DNA of 64,000 nucleotides from Neomoorella stamsii (GCF_002995805.1 NZ_PVXL01000007.1:1-64000), one strand, 5' to 3'; numbered from the stretch's first letter, positions 9,410 through 18,711 are shown. Numbers and translations are program-made. The notes: generated by a model not told the origin, from the sequence alone.

Positions 9410-9589
9410 ATGGCTTATAGGGATCTTAACATAGCTCGTCTCAGCCAAAAAGTTGCTGATATCAAGGAAGCTTTGGCTGTGTTGCGCGATTATGCAGCCC
9501 GCAACGATGAGGACTTTTTAAACAATGCGGAAGCTATCAGGTCAGCCAAGTATGCTTTTATTATTCTTATCGAAGCGGCCACCAACATA
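9410..9589 (+). pseudogene. Truncated HepT-like ribonuclease toxin (DUF86)
   Basis: The first 60 or so codons match the N-terminal half of HepT/DUF86 toxins (helix beginning LNIARLSQKVADIKEALAVL, then NAEAIRSAKYAFIILIEAATNIA). The reading frame then runs into the antisense of an M24 peptidase fragment and ends after 15 unrelated residues. Intact HepT is around 140 residues with an RxxxxHxY active site near the C-terminus, which is lost here. No MntA nucleotidyltransferase partner is adjacent. The promoter-side palindromes and ribosome site remain, so a dead peptide may still be made. Confidence 0.72.
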
Positions 9590-9861
9590 GCGCCTATATC
9601 CCTGGCCCGGGCAATCTCCTCGTCTGTCAGGCTGTAGCGGAGCCGGTTGAGGTCGGCGCCCAGCACCGGCCAGCCGCCCATGGGTATATCGCTGCCGATC
9701 TTACGGTTGCCTGCAAGTTGCGCAATGGCTTCTTCCCTGCTTTCATACCATTCATAAGTCCAGGGCTCAAAGCCCAGATCGGGCACCTGCTCCTCCAGGA
9801 AACGCTCGATTTCATTTTTTGGGGCTACTATATACTTCCTGTCGCCCAGGATCACCAGGGC
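9589..9861 (-). pseudogene. Internal fragment of an M24-family (Xaa-Pro-type) peptidase
   Basis: About 90 codons on the minus strand match the creatinase-N-type domain of M24 peptidases: ALVILGDRKYIVAPKNEIER, then WYESREEAIAQLAG, RKIGSDIPM and RYSLTDEEIARARDIGA. Both ends stop abruptly: on one side it is fused in frame to the start of a Gfo/Idh/MocA dehydrogenase and on the other to the antisense of hepT. The catalytic pita-bread domain is absent. It cannot be a functional peptidase. Confidence 0.65.
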
Positions 9862-10023
9862 GGCTGCATCCCGGACATTGGCCTCATTGCGGCCGCAGAT
9901 GGTCACCAGCTCCGGTTCCGCTGGAAAGGGGTAAAAAATATAAGAGATTTTTATAAAAGCATTAGTATGGGCTTTACCCATAAAACCGTAACCCAACACG
10001 CCTACGCCAAGTTTAGTCGGCAT
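9862..10023 (-). pseudogene. N-terminal fragment of a Gfo/Idh/MocA oxidoreductase
   Basis: Starting at ATG 10023 behind GAGGAGG, about 54 codons encode the Rossmann start of a Gfo/Idh/MocA dehydrogenase: GVGVLGYGFMGKAHTNAF with the GxGxxG nucleotide loop, then ELVTICGR. After RDAA the frame passes into the M24 peptidase fragment. It is the last gene of the sugar operon that runs leftward from 18.7 kb, only 17 bp after the NhaC-type antiporter, so the operon probably once ended with a functional sugar or polyol dehydrogenase. Confidence 0.68.
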
Positions 10024-10040
10024 TTTTAACAACTCCTCCT

Positions 10041-11411
10041 CTAACTTTTTTGTTTAAAAGTTCTAGCCTTGCTTCGCAATCCTGCCACAAAACCAGGGAT
10101 AATTATTAGCCAGGCAAAGAAATTATAAGGTGTAGTCTGAAAAGCACCCGTACCAAGGGTGCCTAACACAATAAAGTTTAAATTGGACCAGGGAACAAGG
10201 GCCGCCGCGGCAAAGGAGCTTTCCACTAGGTCCCGGGAAAGATGTTCAGCCCGGTAGCCTGCAGCAATGTACCTGTCTTTAAGCCATAAGGATGGAACCA
10301 GGATCGCCGGTATGATGGCACAGGTGAGTACAGACATTAAAACGCCCAGCAAAGTACCAGTAGCACATATCCTGCCTTTCAATAGCTTCAGGTCAGTAAG
10401 TTTGCCCAGCAAGAACTCAAGTACGCCAATGTGCTGCAAAATAGAGGCCCAGGCCGAAGCCAGGAAAATCAGTTCAATAACATTACCGAAACTAATTATG
10501 CCACCCCTGGCCAGCATACCGGCTATTTCGTCCCTGGTAGCCGGGACATACCCTGCACTCATAGCCTGGATAATGGCATCAATTTTTAGCCCCTGAACAA
10601 CTATAGCTACTAAAGCTGATAATAACAGGTTGAGGCCCAGGACCGGTACCAGGGGCAGCCGTAAAGCAATTAAACAGAACAAAATAATTATCGGGGTTAG
10701 GAGCCATGGGCTGATAACAAATAGCTTTTCCAGGCTGGCGGCGAGGTTGATTGTCGCTGTCATATTTATATTGCCAATCCAGAAAAACCCGTAAAGACTA
10801 TACAAAAATAGGCTGATCCCCTGAGCCGTTATAACCCTCCGGGTAAATAATTTAATCAAAGCGGGTGTATTGCCTCCATTGGTACTTACGGCCAGCGCTG
10901 TTAAATCACTCAAGGGAGAAATAATGTGCCCTGCTATCCCCCCGGCAGTAATTGCCCCAGCCGTAATAGCAACAGGTACCCCCAGGCCATGGCCAATAGC
11001 CAGCAAGGCCACCCCTATCGTCCCGAAGGCACCGGCATCGGAACCTGTCGCCAGGGCCATCAAAAAAGTTAACAGGCAAGCTTCAGCCAGGAAAAACCTT
11101 GGTGACAACAAGTGCAGGCCATAATAAATAAATGTAGGGATAATACCCGCTGCTATCCAGATGCCAATAGTGGCCCCAATTAGAATTAAAATCAACAAAG
11201 CGAAGCTGCACTGGTTCATGCCCTTTAAAGCAGCCTTTTCGATTTCCGTCCACCTGTAGCCACAACGCCGGCCAACCCCACCGGCCAAAAATATCCCAAA
11301 CAAAAAGGGAAGCTGTAACGGCAAGCCCAGCAGGCTTGCCGTTATCAAAAACAGGATAGCCGGGACTAGGGCAGCTAAAGCCTCTGTCCAGGAAATTCTA
11401 TTTAACTTCAT
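10041..11411 (-). CDS. NhaC-family Na+/H+ antiporter-like carrier
   Basis: A 456-residue membrane protein with about 11-12 hydrophobic segments, matching the NhaC family: the repeated discontinuous helix motifs include ATGSDAGAFGTIGVALLAIG and HIISPLSDLTALAVS. It is likely an inner-membrane exchanger of Na+ or H+ with an organic anion; the NhaC superfamily includes malate/lactate and amino-acid exchangers, so pure Na+/H+ activity is not assured. It overlaps the dehydrogenase gene by 14 bp and belongs to the sugar operon. A clear paralogue sits in the second catabolic cluster (34.0-35.4 kb), which suggests a shared function in product export. Confidence 0.85.
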   Translation of the reverse strand: MKLNRISWTEALAALVPAILFLITASLLGLPLQLPFLFGIFLAGGVGRRCGYRWTEIEKAALKGMNQCSFALLILILIGATIGIWIAAGIIPTFIYYGLHLLSPRFFLAEACLLTFLMALATGSDAGAFGTIGVALLAIGHGLGVPVAITAGAITAGGIAGHIISPLSDLTALAVSTNGGNTPALIKLFTRRVITAQGISLFLYSLYGFFWIGNINMTATINLAASLEKLFVISPWLLTPIIILFCLIALRLPLVPVLGLNLLLSALVAIVVQGLKIDAIIQAMSAGYVPATRDEIAGMLARGGIISFGNVIELIFLASAWASILQHIGVLEFLLGKLTDLKLLKGRICATGTLLGVLMSVLTCAIIPAILVPSLWLKDRYIAAGYRAEHLSRDLVESSFAAAALVPWSNLNFIVLGTLGTGAFQTTPYNFFAWLIIIPGFVAGLRSKARTFKQKS

Positions 11412-12408
11412 GCATAACTGTCTCCAGTTTTATTAAAGGCTTAATCGTTTTGCCTGCACAAAATTCTTTATGCATAGTTTCGATATCCAGCAAGGAACCT
11501 ACCTTGCTTATTAATTTTTTGAAGCTATCTCTTTTCTCCCGGAAAATTTTAAAGTTGTCATCAACTTCGTTTAATGGAAAATAGAACGATCTGATATAGA
11601 AGCAATCTTTACGCCTTAATTTTGGTGATGGTTTAATTATCCATGGATTATTGCTCTCTCCAAGGAGTAGTACTGCGCCCCCAGCTTTTACCAAATCCAA
11701 GGCTAATTGCCGGCCCCTTTCATTCCCAGTAGCCTCAATAATTAAAGGAAAAGTCGCCTCCTGATTTTGTGCTGGTAATGGTAAAGGCCTTGCTCCCAAA
11801 GAAATAGCCAATCCAAGCCTGTCTTCTGCTACGTCATAGGCGTATATTTCCTGGCACCCCATAGCCTGTAACACCAGCATGCTTCCCAAACCCAATGGAC
11901 CGCATCCTATAATTGCAGCTTTCCCAGTTGCTGGGTGGCCAACGCATTTGCTACATAATCTTATCCCGTGGGCTGGGGTACCAATAGTATCAAGCAATAA
12001 AACCCCTTCATCCAAGCTTATATCAGGTGGCAACGGAATAACGTTTCGCGCCGGCACTACCAGATATTCCTCATATCCCCCAGGAAGTTGCCAGCCAACT
12101 AGACCGTTTATATTGGGGCAACGGTTATTATTTCCTGTCCGGCATTCAACACACTTGCCACAGAATAGAGGTATATAAATTATCGCTTTTGTACCGGCTT
12201 TTAAACTAACATTGGCTCCACTTTGCACAATCACTCCGGAAATTTCATGCCCGGGAACGATAGCGCTTCCCTGATAAAAAAGCCTTTTATCAGAACCGCA
12301 AAGGCCACAGTAGGAAACTTTTATTAATACATCGTCCGGTCCCGCTACAGGCATTTCTTTGTCAACAATCTCTATTTCTTCATTTCCTTTAAAAATAGCA
12401 GCCAGCAT
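11398..12408 (-). CDS. Zinc-dependent medium-chain alcohol/polyol dehydrogenase
   Basis: A 336-residue MDR-family dehydrogenase. Catalytic zinc ligands are in YCGLCGSDKR and PGHEISG; the structural zinc lobe is CGKCVECRTGNNNRC. The Rossmann loop is GCGPLGLGSMLV. I chose ATG 12408 because AGGAGG lies 6 bases upstream; the longer frame overlaps the upstream permease gene. Relatives include sorbitol, threonine and galactitol-1-phosphate dehydrogenases. With the ABC importer, PFK-like kinase and class II aldolase in the same regulon, oxidation of a polyol or sugar to a ketose is the likely role, but the substrate cannot be read from sequence. Confidence 0.87.
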   Translation of the reverse strand: MLAAIFKGNEEIEIVDKEMPVAGPDDVLIKVSYCGLCGSDKRLFYQGSAIVPGHEISGVIVQSGANVSLKAGTKAIIYIPLFCGKCVECRTGNNNRCPNINGLVGWQLPGGYEEYLVVPARNVIPLPPDISLDEGVLLLDTIGTPAHGIRLCSKCVGHPATGKAAIIGCGPLGLGSMLVLQAMGCQEIYAYDVAEDRLGLAISLGARPLPLPAQNQEATFPLIIEATGNERGRQLALDLVKAGGAVLLLGESNNPWIIKPSPKLRRKDCFYIRSFYFPLNEVDDNFKIFREKRDSFKKLISKVGSLLDIETMHKEFCAGKTIKPLIKLETVMHEVK

Positions 12409-12418
12409 TTTTATCCTC

Positions 12419-13243
12419 CTATCCTTTAACAGCACCTGCTGTTAAGCCTCTTACTAATAACCTCTGTGCAAAAATAGTAAGTAGCAAAGCAGGTAAGCTA
12501 ATAATAGTTGCAGCAGCCATTAACCCCCCCCAATTAGTCGAGCCTTCTCCAATAAAGTTAAAAGCGATCACCGTCAGAGGCATAGTTTTGGTATTGGCGA
12601 GCGCCAGGGCAAAAAGGAAGTAATTCCAGGAAAAAATAAAGGCTAGAATAAGTGAAACAGCGAGTCCAGGTAAAGACAATGGCAAAGCTATCTGGAAAAA
12701 GAGGCGCCATCGAGAGCAACCGTCAATTAAGGCCGATTCCTCTATATCTAAAGGTATATCTTCAAAATAGGAGATCATCAACCAGATGATTAGGGGCATG
12801 GTGATAACTGCGTGGGTAAAAACAAGCATCATATAATCGGCTACATTATTGCTAGTTATCTGCAAGCGTGTGGCAATCAAATACCAAGGAATTAAGAATA
12901 ATACACCAGGTGCCATGCGGGCTACCAAGGTAAAAATAGCTATCTTTTGCAAACGAAATCTGGCTATGGCATAAGCAGCCGGGACACCAAGTACCAGGCC
13001 TACCATAGTTGAACCACCAGCAATAACAATACTATTTATAATATATCTCTCAAACGGGTAAACCCGGAAGAGATCAATATAATTCATCATTGTAGGTTTA
13101 AAAATAAGTACTGGCGGGTAAGCTGTAATATCAATATTATTTTTAAAGGAGGATAATATCATCCATATAACTGGTCCCAAAAAAATTATAAGCAATATCA
13201 AATACTGGATGTACATCCAAATGCGCTCTCTCTTCGTAAACAT
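12419..13243 (-). CDS. Carbohydrate ABC transporter permease (MalG type)
   Basis: 274 residues with six predicted membrane segments and the EAA loop ESALIDGCSRWRLFFQIALPL that contacts the ATPase (about residues 185-205). It is one of two inner-membrane subunits of the sugar importer encoded with the permease at 13.2-14.2 kb, the binding protein and the MalK-like ATPase. It ends in a cytoplasmic tail without extra domains. Only 1 bp separates it from the preceding gene, so it is translated from the same operon. Confidence 0.93.
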   Translation of the reverse strand: MFTKRERIWMYIQYLILLIIFLGPVIWMILSSFKNNIDITAYPPVLIFKPTMMNYIDLFRVYPFERYIINSIVIAGGSTMVGLVLGVPAAYAIARFRLQKIAIFTLVARMAPGVLFLIPWYLIATRLQITSNNVADYMMLVFTHAVITMPLIIWLMISYFEDIPLDIEESALIDGCSRWRLFFQIALPLSLPGLAVSLILAFIFSWNYFLFALALANTKTMPLTVIAFNFIGEGSTNWGGLMAAATIISLPALLLTIFAQRLLVRGLTAGAVKG

Positions 13244-13244
13244 G

Positions 13245-14159
13245 TTAATTAGCCCTCCTACGTAAAGCGCTAAACACCAAGCTAAAGGCCATGACTAAAA
13301 GTAATAAAAACAGCATTATAGCACTACCATAGCTCATATCCATATAATTAAAGCCCTGGAGGTAGGAGTAAACGTTCAGGGTAGTAGAAGCGTTATTGGG
13401 CCCCCCTTTGGTCATTATATAAATCGTATCGAAAAAACGAATTAAATCAACGCTTCTCAATAACATTGCTACCACAATGACCGGGCGCAAAAGTGGTAAA
13501 GTTATATGGATAAGAGTCTGCCATTTTGTAGCTCCATCAATCAAAGCTGCCTCAAACGGTTCGGTTGGAAGGGCTCTCATACCGCCTGTAACAATTAAAG
13601 CCATAAAGGGTGTCCATTCCCAAATATCAATGATAGCCAAAGATGGCAAAACAGTTTTAGGATCACCCAACCAAGCCAGAGGTTTTAAACCAACCAGTTT
13701 AAGTAAATAATTGGCTGCTCCTAAAGTAGGATCATAAATCTGAATCCACATCATCCCAATAGCAACAGAGGCAATTATAGAAGGCACTAAGATTAAAGCT
13801 TGAAATATTTTTTGTCCCGGAATGTCTCTGCTTAATAAAATGCCCAAATATGTGCCGATCAATGTTTCAAAGAACAAACAGATTATGAAAAGTTTAATCG
13901 TCACTTGAAGAGCAAGCCAGAAAACTTCATCTCTAAGCATTCGGGTAAAATTACTGAGACCTACAAATTCCGTTACCCCACCACCTGGTGTCCATTTTGT
14001 CAAAGAAAGAAAAACAGCATATCCTATGGGGAATAAAATCATTATCAGAGTAAATAAAGCTGCTGGTGTTACCATAAAAAATGGTGTCCAGATTTCTTTC
14101 CACATATTAGAAGGGTGGGGATGGGGCAGAGCCCCATCCCCCTTTCTTAATATACTCAT
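13245..14159 (-). CDS. Carbohydrate ABC transporter permease (MalF/UgpA type)
   Basis: 304 residues with six membrane segments and the EAA motif EAALIDGATKWQTLIHITLPL (about 210-230). It pairs with the MalG-type permease downstream. The start overlaps the end of the solute-binding protein gene by 4 bp, which indicates translational coupling. It has no large periplasmic P2 loop as in enteric MalF, as is usual for Firmicute sugar importers. Confidence 0.93.
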   Translation of the reverse strand: MSILRKGDGALPHPHPSNMWKEIWTPFFMVTPAALFTLIMILFPIGYAVFLSLTKWTPGGGVTEFVGLSNFTRMLRDEVFWLALQVTIKLFIICLFFETLIGTYLGILLSRDIPGQKIFQALILVPSIIASVAIGMMWIQIYDPTLGAANYLLKLVGLKPLAWLGDPKTVLPSLAIIDIWEWTPFMALIVTGGMRALPTEPFEAALIDGATKWQTLIHITLPLLRPVIVVAMLLRSVDLIRFFDTIYIMTKGGPNNASTTLNVYSYLQGFNYMDMSYGSAIMLFLLLLVMAFSLVFSALRRRAN

Positions 14160-15496
14160 TGTTGCTTTAAAACCTCCACCAACTTTTGCTGAATCTCTTG
14201 AGCAACCTGGGTTGGTGTAGCCTGACTTAGAATAGCTTTATCAATAGCTTCACCAATGATCTTTCTCACTTCAGCTTGTTTAACAGCTGGAGGACCTACT
14301 TGGGGATTACCTTTTTCCATAATCACTTTTAAGGCACTGGCCCATTCTTGACGGACTGGCTCGGCTAGGGATTTCTTAAATTCAGCATTCTCCCATACTG
14401 AAGCTCGCGGGCTAGCAATGCCTTTTAAAGCCAGTCTTAACTGCATCTCTGGGCTGGTAGCCCAGCGTACAAACTTCCAGGCAGCCTCTTTATGCTGCGA
14501 AAACGCTGAGATGGAAATACCCCATTGTAAAACGGTAGGATGATCACCACCAGGCCCGGGTGGAATTGGAATTACACCTACATTTTCTACGACCCTAGAA
14601 CTTTTAGGATCAATTATTGTTGCCAGCTCATTTGAGGCATCTATTTCCATCGCTACCTTACCCTGAGTAAACAGCGATGTTGATTGATAAAATGTATTAT
14701 TAACTACTCCTGGAGGACCATATTTGCCTGCTAATGTAGCATAAAGCTCAATTGCTTTAATAGCTTGCGGTTTGTCAAAATTAGGTTTACCATTGCTATC
14801 CAGCCATTCTAAACCCATATTATGAAAGAAGGGGCCAAAGGTATAACATACTGCCGGCGGAAGACCGCGCAGGGCCACACCATATACTTCTCCATTGGTC
14901 TTTTCCTGGATAGTTCGAGCAATGGACACTAAATCGTCCAAGGTTTTAGGCAAAGGGATATTATACTTTGTGAACAAATCTTTCCGGTAAAATACTACTG
15001 GACCTTCAACAATTATAGGGATACCAACTAATTTCCCTTCTATTTTTTCTCCTTCCAGGGGCCCCTTCATAAAATCATTAAATTTATAATCTGGTGGTGT
15101 CAAATTGGGATCATTAACGTATTTATCCAATGGCTCATAAAAACCGGCTTTAGCATAGGCTAGTCCTTCATAAGATTTCAATGACATCCACACATCGATA
15201 TCTGGGCTTTTAGCCTGTAAGGTCATTAAGGATTTATCGCGTGTCTGCTGCTCCGTTAATATTTGCATATTTACTTTAATTCCCGTTTCTTTTTCGAACT
15301 CAGGAATGAAGGGTTCAATCGCAGTCGTCCAAGGATGCTTTTGAGTCAAAAGGTTAATCGTTTCGCCCTGCTTGGAAACATTCTGTTGGTTTTGCCCGAC
15401 AGTATTATTTTTTTGCCCACCGCATCCTACAATGCTTAGGATGCTCAAAAGTAGCCCCGCAACAATAATTAAAATCTTTAATTTTTGTTTAGCCAT
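14156..15496 (-). CDS. Extracellular sugar-binding lipoprotein of the ABC importer (family 1 SBP)
   Basis: 446 residues. A lipoprotein signal with lipobox LSIVGCGG ends near residue 26, so the mature protein is lipid-anchored outside the membrane. The body matches family 1 carbohydrate-binding proteins (INLLTQKHPWTTAIEPFIPEFEKETGI at the mature start, split below by the two-lobed fold). It should bind the transported sugar or polyol. It is the first transporter subunit after the ATPase gene. The coding sequence is more AT-rich than the neighbouring enzymes, as is the pair of permease genes. Confidence 0.92.
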   Translation of the reverse strand: MAKQKLKILIIVAGLLLSILSIVGCGGQKNNTVGQNQQNVSKQGETINLLTQKHPWTTAIEPFIPEFEKETGIKVNMQILTEQQTRDKSLMTLQAKSPDIDVWMSLKSYEGLAYAKAGFYEPLDKYVNDPNLTPPDYKFNDFMKGPLEGEKIEGKLVGIPIIVEGPVVFYRKDLFTKYNIPLPKTLDDLVSIARTIQEKTNGEVYGVALRGLPPAVCYTFGPFFHNMGLEWLDSNGKPNFDKPQAIKAIELYATLAGKYGPPGVVNNTFYQSTSLFTQGKVAMEIDASNELATIIDPKSSRVVENVGVIPIPPGPGGDHPTVLQWGISISAFSQHKEAAWKFVRWATSPEMQLRLALKGIASPRASVWENAEFKKSLAEPVRQEWASALKVIMEKGNPQVGPPAVKQAEVRKIIGEAIDKAILSQATPTQVAQEIQQKLVEVLKQQ

Positions 15497-15557
15497 CTAT
15501 GAACCCCCCAGAATTAAATATTAAATTTTTCTTTTAAGGCAACAGATATCTACATTT

Positions 15558-16667
15558 TTAACCTTCCACACCAAAAGTCTTCACACAGGTACCACTTTGA
15601 CCATCAAACAGGTGCAGGTTTCCTTGACTGGCTTTAACTTTAATAACTGCGCCTATTTGCGGCGCCTTCTCAAATCCGCTCGCCTTAATGACAACCTCCT
15701 CTTTACCTGGAGTTCTGGCATGGATAATTGTTTCCGAGCCTATATTCTCTACCACCTCCACTTCGCAGGATATACATTCGTTCTTACTGTTCTCGCCATT
15801 CACTATAGACAGGCTTTCAGGGCGTATGCCCAATATAACGTCTTTGTTCGGAGATGTCGCCATATCTGTTGCCAAAAGGGTTAAGGTGATCCCCTGGGCT
15901 TTAAACAGCCACTTCCCGTTTGTTTTTTCGAGAGTGCCCTTGATAAAATTCATTGGTGGCGACCCTATAAACCCGGCTACAAAGATATTGCCCGGATTAT
16001 TATAAATTTCTCTCGGGGTCCCTACTTGCTGGACAACCCCATCCTTCATGACGACGATCCGCGTCCCCATGGTCATGGCTTCCGTCTGGTCGTGGGTTAC
16101 ATAAATAACCGTCGTTTCTAGACGCTGGTGCAATTTGATCAGTTCGGCCCGGGTCTGCACCCTCAGCTTGGCATCCAGGTTACTTAATGGCTCATCCATA
16201 AGAAACACCTGGGGATGGCGGACTATAGCCCGGCCCAGGGCCACCCGCTGCCGCTGGCCACCGGAAAGCTGCTTGGGATACCTGTCCAGCAAGTGGGCTA
16301 TGCCTAAAATCTCGGCTGCTTCTTTGACGCGGGCTTCAATTTCTTTCTTAGGCAATTTTCGCAAACGCAATCCAAAGGCCATGTTATCAAAGACCTTCAT
16401 ATGAGGATAGAGGGCGTAGTTCTGAAAGACCATGGCTATATCCCGGTCTTTGGGCTCTAGGTGGGTTACCTTCCGCTCGCCGATGTAAATATCTCCTTCT
16501 GTGGGCGTCTCCAGACCGGCAATCATCCGCAAGGTGGTACTCTTGCCGCAACCGGAAGGCCCCACGAGAACTAAAAATTCACCGTCTTTAATCTCCAGAT
16601 CAGTCCTGGCAACAGCCGTGGTGTTGCCGAAAACCTTGCTCACTCCTTCAAGCCTAACTCCTGCCAA
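15558..16667 (-). CDS. Sugar ABC transporter ATP-binding protein (MalK/UgpC/MsmX type)
   Basis: About 369 residues. Walker A GPSGCGKST, Q-loop FQNYALYPH, signature LSGGQRQR, Walker B VFLMDEPLSNLD and switch His in THDQTEAM are all intact, followed by a C-terminal TOBE/OB regulatory domain (about 235-365). TTG 16667 is the likely start: GGAGGGAGG lies 7 bases before it and the product then opens with AGVRLEGVSKVFG. The longer frame would run far into the PFK gene; even so the two genes overlap by 14 bp. It powers the importer encoded downstream and, as in other Firmicutes, could energise more than one sugar transporter. Confidence 0.92.
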   Translation of the reverse strand: MAGVRLEGVSKVFGNTTAVARTDLEIKDGEFLVLVGPSGCGKSTTLRMIAGLETPTEGDIYIGERKVTHLEPKDRDIAMVFQNYALYPHMKVFDNMAFGLRLRKLPKKEIEARVKEAAEILGIAHLLDRYPKQLSGGQRQRVALGRAIVRHPQVFLMDEPLSNLDAKLRVQTRAELIKLHQRLETTVIYVTHDQTEAMTMGTRIVVMKDGVVQQVGTPREIYNNPGNIFVAGFIGSPPMNFIKGTLEKTNGKWLFKAQGITLTLLATDMATSPNKDVILGIRPESLSIVNGENSKNECISCEVEVVENIGSETIIHARTPGKEEVVIKASGFEKAPQIGAVIKVKASQGNLHLFDGQSGTCVKTFGVEG

Positions 16668-17889
16668 GGCAAGTCCTCCCTCCACAAACAGCGCATGTTG
16701 CAGCATTTCCAGTTCTTAAATCGCCCGGCCATAGAACCGGCTCTATCGCTCCTACCAGGGGCGCCAGCCATTTTACGAATTCCTGGGTCACTCTCTTATT
16801 GACCTGGTCGTAATAGTTCAACGGTACCTGTTTCTCTCTTCCGGCTACCTGCTCCAGGGGAGTAACACCGGTTTCCGAGTAGTCCCCCTCCCTGATGAGG
16901 GTTATCATTTGCCCCCCTCCCCCGGCAACGGCCACCTGCACCGCCTTGCGCCCGACCCGGTAGGCTTCTTCCTCATCAACCGGAGAAACGCAGGCGGCAA
17001 AGCTCCTTTGATTCATCCCCAGGATCTGCGCCCGCGCCCGTACGCCCAGCCTTTCGTTGACCAGCTGCGCCAGGTATTCAGCCGCCCCGGTTCTCACCGT
17101 ATGACATCCCGCATCAGTCATACCAGTAAAGGGCGTATTGCCCATGGGTTCACCCTTCTTGTTGCGCAGGCCTTCACCGATAACCGCTACCACATAGCCC
17201 TGGCTTTTGTATACCTTTTCAATATGATTGATAAAGTCGTCTTCATCAACAGGTACTTCCGGGATAAAGAGGGGATTAATGGTCGTGGTGGGGCCCATGG
17301 CCAGGAAAGAAGCAGCCGCCAGCCACCCCACCATGCGGCCCATGGTTTCAATAATGCGTACCTGCTCAAAGCGCTGCATGGCCTGTAGGTCCAGAACCTG
17401 GTCCCTCACCGACATGGCTACATAACGGGCCGCGCTGCCGTAACCGGGGGCATGATCGGTCACTTCCAGGTCGTTATCTACGGTCTTGGGCACGCCGACA
17501 ATCTCTATAGCCATGTTTTTTTGCCGGCAGGCTTCTTGCAGCCGTAGGCAGGTCTCCATGGTACCGTTCCCGCCAATAAATAGAAAATAATGGCAATCAT
17601 TGTCTTTAAAAAACTTGACAATCTTAAGTATATCTTCATCAGTCAGGGGATAACGGCTGCCTCCCAGCACAGCCGCCGGTGTGTGCCGTAACTTTTGCAA
17701 CTCTTCCCTGCTTAAGTTACTTAGGTCGACAATTTCTCCCCTTAAAGCGCCTTCCAGGCCGTGGAATAAGCCATATACCCGGTCTACCTGCACCTGCCTT
17801 CCGGCCTCAGCGATAATTCCCGCCAAGGTGCTGTTGATTACCGAAGTGGGACCGCCTGATTGGGCCACAAACAACGACTTCTGCTTCAT
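16654..17889 (-). CDS. 6-phosphofructokinase family sugar-phosphate kinase
   Basis: 411 residues of the PfkA superfamily. It opens with AQSGGPTSVINSTLAG and has the nucleotide-site IGGNGTMET and the substrate motif PKTVDNDL with the catalytic Asp. Gly at the position that is Asp in pyrophosphate-dependent enzymes argues for ATP, while Lys in PKTVDND is seen in PPi enzymes and in some ATP enzymes, so the phosphoryl donor is uncertain. It is the first enzyme gene after the GntR regulator, divergent from a class II aldolase, so it probably phosphorylates fructose-6-phosphate or a related ketose phosphate before aldol cleavage. Confidence 0.88.
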   Translation of the reverse strand: MKQKSLFVAQSGGPTSVINSTLAGIIAEAGRQVQVDRVYGLFHGLEGALRGEIVDLSNLSREELQKLRHTPAAVLGGSRYPLTDEDILKIVKFFKDNDCHYFLFIGGNGTMETCLRLQEACRQKNMAIEIVGVPKTVDNDLEVTDHAPGYGSAARYVAMSVRDQVLDLQAMQRFEQVRIIETMGRMVGWLAAASFLAMGPTTTINPLFIPEVPVDEDDFINHIEKVYKSQGYVVAVIGEGLRNKKGEPMGNTPFTGMTDAGCHTVRTGAAEYLAQLVNERLGVRARAQILGMNQRSFAACVSPVDEEEAYRVGRKAVQVAVAGGGGQMITLIREGDYSETGVTPLEQVAGREKQVPLNYYDQVNKRVTQEFVKWLAPLVGAIEPVLWPGDLRTGNAATCAVCGGRTCLGRS

Positions 17890-17943
17890 TTCAAATTACC
17901 ACTCGCTCCGTATATGTTTAATTAATGTTGGCTTAATTCCATT

Positions 17944-18711
17944 TTATGGTAGCAAAATCCCTTCTATGTCTTTGTTACTTGGGTACAAAAAGACACGGTA
18001 CTTATAGCGGTCGGCCCGATAGGCGTTGATGGAAAGCTCCACAGGGCGGTCGCCGGCGTAGGCGAGGCGTTCCATGATGAGCACAGGAAAGCCCACCCTT
18101 ACGCCCAGTAGTTGGGCTTCCTTTTTGCGCGCCACACCGGCGGCAATGGTCTGCTCGGCCCTGGTCAGCGTCAGGCCCAGCTCCCTGGTGGCGATCTCAT
18201 ACAGAGCTTCTTTGCTAAGGTCGAATTCGGCCATACGCTTGCCGTATTCATAGGGCCAGTAACTGCGCAGATAAACCACGGGCTTGCCGTTTAATTTCTG
18301 CAGCCTTTCCACCAGGAACATCTTCTGGTTGCCAAAGACACTAAGGCCAGGCGTTTTTTCTAGTTCTCGCGGGGTAATTTCCACAGGACGGAGGTCCAGT
18401 ACATCGGCGCTGGGGGTAAAACCGTGGCGGCGCATCTCTTCAAAGAAACCCGTCAGCTGGCCCAAGGTTTCCTCAACCCGTTCTTTCTTTACAAATGTGC
18501 CTTTGCCAGGCTTGCGCTCCAGCCAGCCTTCCTGCACCAGTTGAGCTACCGCCCGGCGAACGGTGGTGCTGCTGACGCCGTACTTCTCCATTAATTCTTT
18601 ATCGGTAGGGAAAAGATCGCCTACGCTCCACTTGCCATTCTTGATGGCCTCGCGCAGGTCGTTGGTGAGCTGGTAGTGCAATGGAAGGGGTTCATTTTTA
18701 TTAAAAGCCAT
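17944..18711 (-). CDS. GntR-family regulator with UTRA effector domain (HutC subfamily)
   Basis: 255 residues: winged helix-turn-helix (about 8-75, with LMEKYGVSSTTVRRAVAQL as recognition region) and a UTRA ligand domain (about 95-245). UTRA domains usually bind sugar phosphates or small acids. It sits between the leftward PFK-transporter operon and the rightward aldolase gene and probably controls both. A close paralogue is encoded at 43.9-44.7 kb; they share long identical runs such as RSYWPYEYG and GDRPVELSINAYR. The start is ATG 18711. Confidence 0.93.
   Translation of the reverse strand: MAFNKNEPLPLHYQLTNDLREAIKNGKWSVGDLFPTDKELMEKYGVSSTTVRRAVAQLVQEGWLERKPGKGTFVKKERVEETLGQLTGFFEEMRRHGFTPSADVLDLRPVEITPRELEKTPGLSVFGNQKMFLVERLQKLNGKPVVYLRSYWPYEYGKRMAEFDLSKEALYEIATRELGLTLTRAEQTIAAGVARKKEAQLLGVRVGFPVLIMERLAYAGDRPVELSINAYRADRYKYRVFLYPSNKDIEGILLP

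Noticed and set aside
9490-10032. A 180-codon minus-strand frame as a real dehydrogenase-like gene
   Set aside because: It is three unrelated fragments joined, one of them the antisense of hepT; annotated as separate remnants.
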